A DNA stretch of 64,000 bases, taken from the NCBI GenBank assembly GCA_014360825.1, contig JACIWT010000001.1:239783-303782 (forward strand), written 5' to 3'. The notes beneath the pieces are model-generated. The model had not been told where the DNA came from. It was given only the letters and a program-made list of their open reading frames with translations, and ran no database searches. The position numbers and the translations under genes are program-made. Within the stretch, counting starts at the first letter, position 1, and every line of letters starts with the position of its first letter. Shown piece after piece: positions 56,177-64,000 of this stretch. The DNA is from Chloroflexota bacterium (GTDB lineage Bacteria > Chloroflexota > Anaerolineae > UBA2200 > JACIWT01).

Positions 56177-57112
56177 ATGGTCAACCGCAACCCTCAGCAT
56201 ATCCTCATTTTCGGCGCAGCAACCGTGGACATCAAAGGTCGTGCTGCCAGTCGGTTAGTGCCAGGTTCCTCTACCCCTGGCCAAATCAGTCTCAGTTACG
56301 GGGGTGTCGCCCGCAACATAGCCGAGAATTTAGCCCGTCTCGGTGAACCCACTATTTTGCTCTCCGCTGTAGGCCGCGACCCTTTCGGTGCACAGATACT
56401 GGAACACACCGCTCAGGGCGGTGTGGACGTGAGCCGGGTTCTTATCTCCCCGAATCACCACTCGGCCACCTTTCTCAGGATTCTTGATGAAAAAGGCGCT
56501 CCTCTGCTCTCCCTGGATGAGATGGGCATCATACAACTTCTGACCCCCGATTACGTGGCCAAGCACCGCGAGCTCTTCGACAAGGCCAAGATGGTGGTCA
56601 TAGATGCCAATCTCCCACCCCCAACCATTCGGGCTATCGTTTTCGCCGCCCGGCGGGCGAATGTGCCCCTGTGTGCAGACCCAGCGTCAGTCGCTCTGGC
56701 CCCTAAGTTACGTCGCTACCTGGCCAACTTCGCCATCGTGAGACCAAATGTGCATGAAGCGGAGGTGCTCACCGGTATGTCCATTGGTGGTCGGGGCGAG
56801 GCGATGCAAGCAGCCCAGTATCTGGTCAGTCGAGGGGTAGGCATCGCCATCATCACATTGGCCGAGGAGGGTCTGTGCTACGCGACCTCTACGGAAAGCG
56901 GCTATATTCCGGCCATCAAGTGCGAAGTAATAGATTACACTGGAGCCGGCGATGCTCTGACAGCGGCGGTAGTATATGGCTTGCTCAATGAAATGCCAAT
57001 TGATGAAGCCATGCGCCTTGGGGTTTCTGCCGCCACGCTCACTCTTAAGTGTCATGACACTGTGTGCCCTGACCTGAGTTTGGAACGGCTCTACGACCAA
57101 TTAGTGATCTGA
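56177..57112 (+). CDS. PfkB-family carbohydrate kinase (pseudouridine-kinase-like)
   Basis: A 311-residue ribokinase-fold enzyme. GGVARNIAENLARLG is the segment shared with PsuK-type pseudouridine kinases, and DYTGAGDALTAAV carries the catalytic Asp and anion hole. GAATVDIKGRA opens the fold. Pseudouridine or another nucleoside is a likely substrate, but no pseudouridine-5'-phosphate glycosidase gene is nearby. It is the last gene of the run that starts at 51.3 kb, 29 bases behind the SPFH gene, and converges on clpC. No clear terminator appears in 57113-57202. Confidence 0.85.
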   Translation: MVNRNPQHILIFGAATVDIKGRAASRLVPGSSTPGQISLSYGGVARNIAENLARLGEPTILLSAVGRDPFGAQILEHTAQGGVDVSRVLISPNHHSATFLRILDEKGAPLLSLDEMGIIQLLTPDYVAKHRELFDKAKMVVIDANLPPPTIRAIVFAARRANVPLCADPASVALAPKLRRYLANFAIVRPNVHEAEVLTGMSIGGRGEAMQAAQYLVSRGVGIAIITLAEEGLCYATSTESGYIPAIKCEVIDYTGAGDALTAAVVYGLLNEMPIDEAMRLGVSAATLTLKCHDTVCPDLSLERLYDQLVI

Positions 57113-57202
57113 AACATTGGGTCTGGATAACGCCGCTCTGGCACTGTATGCTGGCTTCCCCCTCTGACGCTAAAAGCACTGATTCCGTTTGGGTTTGGCT
57201 TG

Positions 57203-59659
57203 TTAGGCAGGTTCTTTGATTGGCTCTTCCGCTTTGCGGAAAACAAGTTCCGAATCTTGCACGTCCACCAAGACTGTTTCGCCGCTGGCGAACTCACCCT
57301 TCAGTAGCCGCTTGGCCAGCGGGTTCTCTACAAACCGCTGCAAGGTACGTCGCAGGGGGCGTGCCCCGAACTGCGGGTCATACCCCTTTTCGGCCAGCCA
57401 CTCCCGAGCCGCATCGGACAGTCGCACATAGATGCCCTGTTCCGCTAAGCGCACGGCGATATCCTTCATCTGCAAATCCACGATGCGCTTCACATCTTCC
57501 TTTGTGAGCACGTTAAAGATGATGATCTCATCAATACGGTTCAGAAACTCTGGCCGGAAAGTGCGTTTGAGACCCTCCTCAATGTCGCTGCGCAACATCT
57601 CCTGAACGCTGGGTTCACCCGCGGTGCGGAAGCCAATGGCGCCACCCTTGGCAGCGTACTTCGTGCCTATGTTCGAGGTCATGATGACCACCGTGTTGCG
57701 GAAATCCACCGTATGTCCTTGCCCATCGGTTAGGCGGCCGTCTTCCAGTATTTGCAGTAGTGCAGCCCACACATCGGGATGAGCCTTCTCGATCTCATCA
57801 AAAAGAACAACCTGATAAGGCCGACGGCGTACTGCTTCGGTGAGTTGTCCGCCTTCTTCATAACCTACGTAGCCAGGCGGCGCGCCTATAAGCCGCGAGA
57901 CGGTGTGTCGCTCGCTGTACTCGCTCATATCTATTCGCAGGAGAGCGTCTTCGTCGTCGAAGAGGAACGCAGCCAGAGCCTTTGCCAACTCGGTTTTGCC
58001 CACACCGCTGGAGCCGAGGAAGATAAAACTGCCGATGGGACGACGCGGGTCCTTTAGCCCGGACCGAGCGCGACGGATAGCGTCGGAGACAGCAGCCACA
58101 GCCTCGTCTTGACCAATGATGCGTTCCTTTAGACGATCTTCCATATGTAGCAGCCTCTCGGTCTCTGTTTCTAACATTCGGCTAACCGGGATGCCCGTCC
58201 ATCGAGATACTACCTCAGCGATATCGTTCTCATCTACGATCTCGTCCAAGCCCACTTCTTTCTTCCAAGTTTCTTTACTGGCTTGGAACTCTTCCTCCAG
58301 TTTTAGCCGTTGACTCCGAAACTCGGCGGCCTTTTCATAGTCGCGGGCCTGCCAAGCAGTCTCCTCCGCAGTTTGCAGACGGTCTATCTCCAGTTTCATC
58401 GCTTTTAATTCGTCAGGCAGGCTGTAGATAGCAATACGGACCTTGGCGGCGGCCTCGTCTACCAAATCGATGGCTTTATCGGGCAAGAAGCGATCCTTGA
58501 CATAGCGATCGGATAGGCGGGCAGCCGCTACAAGAGCCTCATCAGTGATAGTAACGTGATGATGCTTCTCATAACGATCGCGCAGGCCGCGCAACATTTG
58601 CACAGTTTCCTCGACGCTTGGCTCTTCCACAAAAATGGGGGCGAAACGCCGTTCCAAAGCACTGTCGCGTTCGATATGCTGGCGGTACTCGTCCAGCGTG
58701 GTCGCACCGATGCAACGCAATTCGCCGCGGGCCAGAGCGGGTTTCATCATATTGCTGGCATCAATCGCACCCTGTGCCGCGCCTGCACCTACCACAGTGT
58801 GTAGTTCATCGATGAAGAGGATTATGTTGCCCTCGGCGCGTTTGATTTCATCCAATGCAGCCTTCAATCGCTCCTCAAACTCGCCGCGAAACCGTGAACC
58901 GGCCACCATAGCCCCCAGATCAAGGGCAAGCAAGCGCTTGCTCAGGAGCAGTTCGGGCACATCATGGGCAACGATCTTTTGTGCCAGACCCTCTACGATG
59001 GCCGTCTTACCCACTCCCGCCTCTCCAATCAGAACCGGGTTGTTTTTGGTGCGGCGGCAGAGGACTTGCAACACCCGCAGGATCTCATCATCGCGGCCAA
59101 TGACCGGATCCAATTTGCCTTCCTCAGCCAATTTGGTCAGGTCGCGGCTGTATTTCTCCAGGGTTCGGTACCGGCTCTCAGCAGACGGGCTTGTGACACG
59201 CTGCCCACCACGTATTTCGGGCAGGACTTGGAGGATACGCTCGCGGGTAACGTTGAAGTCATTAAGGATGCGAGCCGCTGGACCATCCCTCTCGGTCACG
59301 ATCGCCAGTAACAGGTGCTCCGTAGAGACATACTCATCGTTCAGGCTCTTGGCTTCGCGTTGCGCTGCGTCCACCAAACGCATCAAGCGCGGCGTGACGT
59401 ACACCTGCATGGGGTTGGCGGTGGGTGGCAAACTCATCTGCGGCCCAGTTCGCAGCACGTCGTCCAAGCGGTTGATGACGGCATCTACTTGCACGTTCAG
59501 CCGCTCGAGCAGTTCGGGAATGACCCCATTGGTCTGCTCAAGCAGGGCCATCAAGATGTGCTCGGTGTCCATCTGGCTATGTCTATACCTTTGCATGATC
59601 TGATAGGCCAACGCTGTGGCTTCTTGCGCTCGTTCGGTAAATCGGTCAAAACTCATCAT
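57203..59659 (-). CDS. clpC: ClpC-type AAA+ unfoldase
   Basis: An 818-residue ATPase. Two Clp-N repeats (to about 145), AAA1 with [15 protein letters not shown], a middle region with a UVR-like motif ([20 protein letters not shown]), and AAA2 with [14 protein letters not shown] and the C-terminal ClpB/D2 domain. The short middle domain with UVR identifies ClpC rather than ClpB. It unfolds proteins for ClpP. ATG 59659 or the adjacent ATG 59656 follows AAGGGGTG. No clpP is in the window. Separated by 72 bases from clpB upstream on the minus strand. Confidence 0.93.
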   Translation of the reverse strand: MMSFDRFTERAQEATALAYQIMQRYRHSQMDTEHILMALLEQTNGVIPELLERLNVQVDAVINRLDDVLRTGPQMSLPPTANPMQVYVTPRLMRLVDAAQREAKSLNDEYVSTEHLLLAIVTERDGPAARILNDFNVTRERILQVLPEIRGGQRVTSPSAESRYRTLEKYSRDLTKLAEEGKLDPVIGRDDEILRVLQVLCRRTKNNPVLIGEAGVGKTAIVEGLAQKIVAHDVPELLLSKRLLALDLGAMVAGSRFRGEFEERLKAALDEIKRAEGNIILFIDELHTVVGAGAAQGAIDASNMMKPALARGELRCIGATTLDEYRQHIERDSALERRFAPIFVEEPSVEETVQMLRGLRDRYEKHHHVTITDEALVAAARLSDRYVKDRFLPDKAIDLVDEAAAKVRIAIYSLPDELKAMKLEIDRLQTAEETAWQARDYEKAAEFRSQRLKLEEEFQASKETWKKEVGLDEIVDENDIAEVVSRWTGIPVSRMLETETERLLHMEDRLKERIIGQDEAVAAVSDAIRRARSGLKDPRRPIGSFIFLGSSGVGKTELAKALAAFLFDDEDALLRIDMSEYSERHTVSRLIGAPPGYVGYEEGGQLTEAVRRRPYQVVLFDEIEKAHPDVWAALLQILEDGRLTDGQGHTVDFRNTVVIMTSNIGTKYAAKGGAIGFRTAGEPSVQEMLRSDIEEGLKRTFRPEFLNRIDEIIIFNVLTKEDVKRIVDLQMKDIAVRLAEQGIYVRLSDAAREWLAEKGYDPQFGARPLRRTLQRFVENPLAKRLLKGEFASGETVLVDVQDSELVFRKAEEPIKEPA

Positions 59660-59731
59660 GTTTACACCCCTTACTCTTTGCAGGTCACAGACGCGAGGTG
59701 CGATCTACGCTCTTTACAGCATCTCATAGCA

Positions 59732-62332
59732 TCAGGCCGCAACCGGTGTGGCTTCTCGAAAAACAAGTTGACCCTCTGCTACATCTATAATGACGTGAGC
59801 ACCTTCGTCAAACTCGCCCTGCAGTATTCTCATTGCCAGTGGATCTTGGACCTGGCGCTGGATAGTACGCTTGAGGGGCCTCGCACCATAAACTGGGTCA
59901 TAGCCCTTCTCAGCAAGATACGCTCTGGCCTCGTCTGTCAAAGTAATGGTGATGTGGCGGTCAACCAGAAGTTCTTGCAGATGACGCATCTGGATATCCA
60001 CAATCTGCTCTAGATCGCCCCGCGTCAGTGAGTTGAAAATGATGATTTCGTCAATGCGGTTCAGGAACTCAGGCCGGAATTGCTGTCCCAGAGCCTCCAT
60101 CACTCGGCGGCGCATTTCCACATCGTTGCGCCCACCCAGTTCCTTGATCCACTGGCTACCTACGTTGGAAGTCATAATGATTACCGTGTTTCTGAAGTTC
60201 ACGGTACGCCCGTGACCGTCTGTCAGGCGACCGTCATCCAACAACTGCAAAAGCACGTTGAAAACCTCCGGGTGGGCTTTTTCAATCTCGTCGAATAGGA
60301 TCACTTGGTAGGGGCGACGTCGCACGGCTTCCGTAAGTTGGCCACCCTCCTCATAACCCACATAACCCGGTGGCGCACCTATCATACGCGCCACGGTGTG
60401 TCGTTCTTGGTATTCGCTCATATCCAAGCGCACCATAGCCTCTTCGTCATCGAAAAGGAACTCGGCCAGGGCACGTGCAAGTTCCGTTTTGCCCACGCCA
60501 GTGGGGCCTAAGAACAAGAAGCTCCCTATAGGGCGCTTGCGGTCCTGTAAACCCGCTCGCGAACGACGCACAGCGTTGCTTACAGCAGTGATAGCCTCAT
60601 CTTGACCGACCACCCGGCTGCGCAGGCGCTCCTCCATATGTAGGAGTTTCTCCAATTCACCCTCCATCAGTTTGGAAACCGGGATGCCAGTCCATTTGGA
60701 GACGATCTCGGCTACGTCCTCCTCGTCCACCTCCTCCTTAAGCATCCGGTGCTCTTTTTGCAGATCGCGTAAGCGAGCCTCCTGCTCTTTTAAGGTGTTT
60801 TCCAGTTCGCGGAGAGTGCCGTAGCGCAGGCGGGCCGCAGCCTCTAAATCGGCACGTCGCTCTGCTTGCTCAATGGCAGTTTTGGTCTCCTCGATCTGAC
60901 TCTTGGTAGCACGGATGGCTTGGATCGCCTCTTTCTCCCTTTGCCAGTGAGCACGCATGGCACGACTGCGCTCACTCAGGTCAGCCAGTTCCTTCTCTAC
61001 CTTTTCCAAGCGCTCCCGTGAGGCCTGATCCGTCTCTTTCTTCAGAGCCTGCTGCTCGATTTGAAGTTGCATGATGCGTCGCTCGACTTCGTCCAGTTCG
61101 GCAGGTAGGCTGTCTATTTCCATGCGCAGGCGTGACGCGGACTCATCAATCAGGTCAATAGCCTTGTCGGGCAAGTAGCGATCACTGATATAGCGATGTG
61201 ACATCACAGCGGCAGCCACCAGTGCGGAATCTTGGATGCGCACGCCGTGATGCACTTCATAGCGCTCCTTGAGTCCACGCAGGATGCTGATTGTATCCTC
61301 GACGGTCGGTTCATCCACATACACTGGCTGGAAGCGCCTCTCCAGGGCAGCGTCCTTCTCGATGTATTGCCGGTACTCGTCCAGCGTAGTCGCACCAATA
61401 CAGTGCAATTCCCCTCGCGCCAGCATGGGCTTGAGCATATTACTGGCATCCATCGCACCCTGCGCTGCACCCGCCCCCACAACGGTGTGTAGTTCATCGA
61501 TGAAAAGGATGATGCCGCCAGCGCTATCCGCGATTTCTTTGAGCACCGCTTTCAGTCGCTCCTCAAATTCGCCGCGGTATTTGGTGCCAGCGATGAGGGC
61601 ACCTAGGTCCAGCGCCACGATGCGCTTATTCTTGAGTCCTTCAGGCACATCACCACGCACGATACGTTGAGCTAGGCCCTCCACAATCGCCGTCTTGCCC
61701 ACGCCAGCCTCACCCACGAGCACGGGGTTATTCTTGGTGCGACGCGAGAGCACTTGGATGACGCGTCTTATTTCCTCGTCGCGTCCAATGACCGGGTCCA
61801 ATTTGCCCTTGCGAGCGAGATCCGTCAGATCGCGCCCGTACTTCTCCAGCGCCTGGTATTTGCCCTCTGGGTTCTGGTCAGTAACGCGCTGGGAACCGCG
61901 GATGTTCTTCAACGCCTCCAAGATGCTGGCGCGGTTGATGCCATTGCGTGAGAGTAACGAGGCCACATAGCCAGTGGAGGAGTGAGTGAGTGCCAAGAGC
62001 ATATGCTCAGTGGAAATATACTCATCCCGCATTTCGGCGGCCTCGACTTCAGCGCGATTCAACACCTGTGCCAATGCGTTGGATAGCCCTAATTGGACAG
62101 CAGTGCCATACGCCTTGGGTCGCCGTGCTAACTCCGTCTCGAGATCACGCTGTAGCATCTGTGGAGCGATGCCGATTCTGGCTACGATCTGTGGCACGAC
62201 GCCATCGCTCTGCGTCACAAGGGCAAGTAGCAGGTGTTCAGGTTCTATCTGACTATGATTGTATTGACCGGCCAGGCTTTGGCTTTCGACCAACGCCTCC
62301 TGGGCCTTCTCGGTGAGTTTATTCAGATCCAT
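59732..62332 (-). CDS. clpB: ClpB disaggregase
   Basis: An 866-residue AAA+ chaperone. Clp-N repeats, AAA1 [10 protein letters not shown] and [10 protein letters not shown], the long middle coiled coil (about 400-530, rich in Lys, Glu, Arg and Leu), AAA2 [18 protein letters not shown] and a C-terminal [11 protein letters not shown]. It rescues aggregated proteins with DnaK. The long M-domain separates it from the ClpC paralogue just downstream. GAGGGTGAT precedes ATG. It lies 50 bases after the baeRF gene in the same orientation. Confidence 0.96.
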   Translation of the reverse strand: MDLNKLTEKAQEALVESQSLAGQYNHSQIEPEHLLLALVTQSDGVVPQIVARIGIAPQMLQRDLETELARRPKAYGTAVQLGLSNALAQVLNRAEVEAAEMRDEYISTEHMLLALTHSSTGYVASLLSRNGINRASILEALKNIRGSQRVTDQNPEGKYQALEKYGRDLTDLARKGKLDPVIGRDEEIRRVIQVLSRRTKNNPVLVGEAGVGKTAIVEGLAQRIVRGDVPEGLKNKRIVALDLGALIAGTKYRGEFEERLKAVLKEIADSAGGIILFIDELHTVVGAGAAQGAMDASNMLKPMLARGELHCIGATTLDEYRQYIEKDAALERRFQPVYVDEPTVEDTISILRGLKERYEVHHGVRIQDSALVAAAVMSHRYISDRYLPDKAIDLIDESASRLRMEIDSLPAELDEVERRIMQLQIEQQALKKETDQASRERLEKVEKELADLSERSRAMRAHWQREKEAIQAIRATKSQIEETKTAIEQAERRADLEAAARLRYGTLRELENTLKEQEARLRDLQKEHRMLKEEVDEEDVAEIVSKWTGIPVSKLMEGELEKLLHMEERLRSRVVGQDEAITAVSNAVRRSRAGLQDRKRPIGSFLFLGPTGVGKTELARALAEFLFDDEEAMVRLDMSEYQERHTVARMIGAPPGYVGYEEGGQLTEAVRRRPYQVILFDEIEKAHPEVFNVLLQLLDDGRLTDGHGRTVNFRNTVIIMTSNVGSQWIKELGGRNDVEMRRRVMEALGQQFRPEFLNRIDEIIIFNSLTRGDLEQIVDIQMRHLQELLVDRHITITLTDEARAYLAEKGYDPVYGARPLKRTIQRQVQDPLAMRILQGEFDEGAHVIIDVAEGQLVFREATPVAA

Positions 62333-62382
62333 TCTGGTATCACCCTCTTCAAACTAACGGTTTGTGTACTCGTCTAAGGATG

Positions 62383-63471
62383 CTAGTAACGCAGCAATGC
62401 TCCAATATAACCAGCCTTCGCTAGAGCGGGGCTATCGCGGACGACCATCACTTCACCGCCGCCTTCCACGACTTTCTGCACGATGTAGTCCACTGCATTT
62501 CCCATCTTCTTAATTTTGCCTGCACAGAGGGGGCAAGATTTCATCTCTTGCGCTACGATGTAGCCACAATCGCCGCAAGTGTAGGCTTCGTGCTCGTATC
62601 CCTGTGCAACAATAAGCCGGTGAAGACGGCCTTCTTGTAATGCACCTAAAGTGTCGGCCAAGCCCATTACACCCGCGCCCCCACTGGCTGCTGCGGTAAC
62701 CATTGCTTCCACCTGTTCTTCTTCGTAACGGCGCTGTTCGTCCTGGATGACCTGGGAAGATGCCTCCAGCACCTGTGCAGGAGAAGCCGTCATGTCCATT
62801 GAAATGGTTGCAACCACCTTTCTACGCAGAGCCTTAGGCAGCATCTCCGTGAATTGGGCTACTGTCTCATCAGATCCACCGATAATCAGCCGCTTACACT
62901 GACCGCTTTCACAAAAAGCAGAGGTAGCTTTGGCGACCAGTTTCAGGTTTTGCTCAGCTTGTTTGTCCACACGGCGTTGATATCGTTGCGCAGCCCAACC
63001 TCCTTGCTTATGCCGTCGCAAATCCTGTCCCGTGACCTCATCTTGCTCCTGAATTACGCCCAGGTGCACAAGGAACATCCGAGCGCCTTCCCGGTCCACC
63101 AAGACTACGCCGTAACGACCGTACTCTTCCAACAAGTCGGTCAAGGGCTTGATGTAAGGCCGGCTGAAGGCGAATACTCCGTTGCTGACGGGTACAGACA
63201 GAGGGTAGGCGCGCCAAAGGCCCTCTTCCTGACTGGAGAAGATAACCACCCCCTTACTCTGCCAGTCATATTCAAAATCGAAAAACCTTTCCACACGCTG
63301 ACGGTCCGCCTCATGAATGCGGTTGCTGACGCGATCCAACAGGTCGCGGAGCACGAGCCTGACCCTTTCCTTTGCTTGCTGGGATAGGTCCGTATCCAGA
63401 TAGAGGCTCAAGATTGTCCCGCCTTCTGTTTGGAATTCCAGCAGTTCTTGCAACTCGGCTTCTGTGATCAT
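62383..63471 (-). CDS. baeRF/VLRF1-type eRF1-like protein with zinc ribbon
   Basis: A 362-residue protein of the bacterial archaeo-eukaryotic release factor group. The N-domain (about 1-110) precedes an eRF1 domain-2-like region with VVLVDREGARMFLVHLG and HKQGGWAAQRYQRRVDKQAE (GGW157-159 in place of GGQ). A domain-3-like region with RLIIGGSDETVAQF follows, then a zinc ribbon with Cys299, Cys302, Cys313 and Cys316. Related VLRF1 proteins release peptides from stalled ribosomes. Its place between hspR and clpB suggests a role in ribosome or protein quality control under stress. AAGGAG precedes ATG. Confidence 0.82.
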   Translation of the reverse strand: MITEAELQELLEFQTEGGTILSLYLDTDLSQQAKERVRLVLRDLLDRVSNRIHEADRQRVERFFDFEYDWQSKGVVIFSSQEEGLWRAYPLSVPVSNGVFAFSRPYIKPLTDLLEEYGRYGVVLVDREGARMFLVHLGVIQEQDEVTGQDLRRHKQGGWAAQRYQRRVDKQAEQNLKLVAKATSAFCESGQCKRLIIGGSDETVAQFTEMLPKALRRKVVATISMDMTASPAQVLEASSQVIQDEQRRYEEEQVEAMVTAAASGGAGVMGLADTLGALQEGRLHRLIVAQGYEHEAYTCGDCGYIVAQEMKSCPLCAGKIKKMGNAVDYIVQKVVEGGGEVMVVRDSPALAKAGYIGALLRY

Positions 63472-63511
63472 TCTTGGCTCCTTGTTCCAAGGTAGTTTTG
63501 CTTTTCAGTTC

Positions 63512-63856
63512 TCATTCTGACCCTTCCAATTGGGCCTGTAAACGGGCGATTTCTGCCTCCATCGCCAGGCGCATCTCCTCCATCTGGCGACGCATCTCCT
63601 CCATGCGCTCGGTCATATTGAGGATAACCTCTACTCCGGCCAAATTCACCCCAAGTTCGTCGGTAAGACGGACGATTTTCCGCAGTCGCTCGACATCTTG
63701 CTGAGAGTAGAGGCGCACATTCCCCCTGGAGCGTGACGGCCTGATGAGACCAATCCGTTCGTAATAGCGCAGTGTTTGGGGGTGCAACCCCACTAGTTTC
63801 GCAGCCACGCTGATGATATAGCAAGGTTCGTCAGGCGGGTCGTGTTGAAGAACCAT
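63512..63856 (-). CDS. hspR: HspR-like MerR-family heat-shock regulator
   Basis: A 114-residue MerR-type regulator. [20 protein letters not shown] forms the helix-turn-helix, [20 protein letters not shown] the wing, and a coiled coil of about 35 residues ends the protein. [14 protein letters not shown] is characteristic of HspR, the repressor of chaperone genes. ATG 63856 follows GGAGGTGAG; the upstream GTG is that ribosome site itself. The downstream baeRF, clpB and clpC genes are its expected targets, although I found no HAIR-type operator in the spaces of this cluster. Confidence 0.88.
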   Translation of the reverse strand: MVLQHDPPDEPCYIISVAAKLVGLHPQTLRYYERIGLIRPSRSRGNVRLYSQQDVERLRKIVRLTDELGVNLAGVEVILNMTERMEEMRRQMEEMRLAMEAEIARLQAQLEGSE

Positions 63857-63882
63857 TAGACTGCTCACCTCCACTAGACCAC

Positions 63883-64000
63883 TTATTCTGTCTGAGGCCT
63901 CTCGCCCAAAGTCAAAGTTACGGTTCTCTCGCGGCCATCGCGCAAGAACGTTACCTGCACCGTCTGGCCCACCGTCGTCCTGGTTTCCAGAAACTCGATC
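63883..64000 (-). CDS. end of an HtrA/DegP-type PDZ protease
   Basis: The minus strand ends with an open frame that reads [20 protein letters not shown] and LGERPQTE before TAA at 63883-63885. This is the last beta strand and tail of a PDZ domain, typical of the S1C (HtrA/DegP) serine proteases. Only 38 residues are visible, so the catalytic part cannot be examined. It lies 26 bases before the hspR start and probably heads the proteostasis operon. Confidence 0.7.
   Translation of the reverse strand, partial: IEFLETRTTVGQTVQVTFLRDGRERTVTLTLGERPQTE

Noticed and set aside
51244..57112. Classification as a known antiphage system
   Set aside because: No gene set here matches a defence system I can name; the defence idea is kept only as a hypothesis.
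58635..59603. 322-residue open frame on the plus strand
   Set aside because: Antisense to clpC; composition rich in Ser, Arg and Ala as expected of the mirror of a Clp gene.
59660..59731. HAIR operator (CTTGAGT-N7-ACTCAAG) for HspR
   Set aside because: Not found here, nor at 62333-62382 or 63857-63882; it may lie upstream of htrA outside the window.
1..64000. CRISPR arrays, tRNA or rRNA genes, replication origin
   Set aside because: No regularly spaced repeats, tRNA-like cloverleaf, rRNA sequence or DnaA-box cluster was recognised in the intergenic stretches.

Overview
The window looks like a chromosome segment of an anaerobic or fermentative member of the Chloroflexota (Anaerolineae-like). 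This placement is inferred from gene content, not from a marker-gene tree. The supporting traits are: four-subunit 2-oxoacid:ferredoxin oxidoreductase genes, ThyX in place of ThyA, an oversized SecA, a PT-linker and dockerin-rich secreted protein ending in a YLPI-type tail, tandem ClpC/ClpB with HspR, and B12-dependent acyl-CoA mutases. Coding density is high. Most starts have AGGAGG-like ribosome sites and many neighbours overlap by 1-14 bases. No tRNA, rRNA, CRISPR array or intact mobile element was found; the only mobile-element trace is a broken transposase tail near 11.45-11.74 kb.

Layout. 0-1.1 kb (minus): start of a HemW-like radical SAM gene, yqeB, and a possible 56-residue leader ORF. 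1.3-7.8 kb (plus): endonuclease V, a sirtuin, a 1536-residue secreted cell-wall hydrolase with SpoIID, PGRP-amidase, dockerin and cohesin-like parts, and an ASCH protein. 7.9-16.4 kb: a divergent class II aldolase-like protein, the TIGR03960/TIGR03936 radical SAM pair, adenine deaminase, Maf, a HIT protein and an MFS carrier. 16.5-32 kb: a large acyl-CoA block holding thiolase, acyl-CoA dehydrogenase, ThyX, a dCMP deaminase and a TPR protein. It continues with 12S-, 5S- and 1.3S-type transcarboxylase subunits, a winged-helix/ferredoxin protein, methylmalonyl-CoA mutase, epimerase, cobalamin adenosyltransferase, a second isobutyryl-CoA-mutase-like large subunit, one B12 subunit and MeaB. 32-38.4 kb: phosphatase, acetyltransferase, PRPP synthetase and a 1313-residue SecA. 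38.5-44.7 kb: phosphate acyltransferase plus 2-oxoacid:ferredoxin oxidoreductase, including a GltD-ferredoxin fusion, and an MBL hydrolase, closed by a strong bidirectional terminator. 44.8-49.1 kb (minus): a lipoprotein that fuses two unrelated solute-binding domains, and a GH57 enzyme. 49.3-57.1 kb (plus): uvrC, then a six-gene run of largely unfamiliar proteins. 57.2-64 kb (minus): a proteostasis cluster htrA (end only), hspR, baeRF-like release factor homologue, clpB, clpC.

How the genes work together. The 16.5-32 kb block can carry carbon between propionyl-CoA, methylmalonyl-CoA and succinyl-CoA. Carboxyl transfer to pyruvate is suggested because no biotin carboxylase is present. The second mutase carries the Phe/Gln pair of isobutyryl-CoA mutases. 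Together with the oxidoreductase, the phosphate acyltransferase, the acyl-CoA dehydrogenase and the thiolase, this suggests branched-chain 2-oxoacid fermentation as well.

The most likely undescribed material is: (1) the operon at 51.2-57.1 kb, combining a lone RAM domain, a BadF-type protein with eroded nucleotide motifs, a large PIN-like protein, a Cys-rich orphan, an SPFH membrane protein and a PfkB kinase; and (2) the SBP-BMP double binding lipoprotein at 44.8-47.1 kb.
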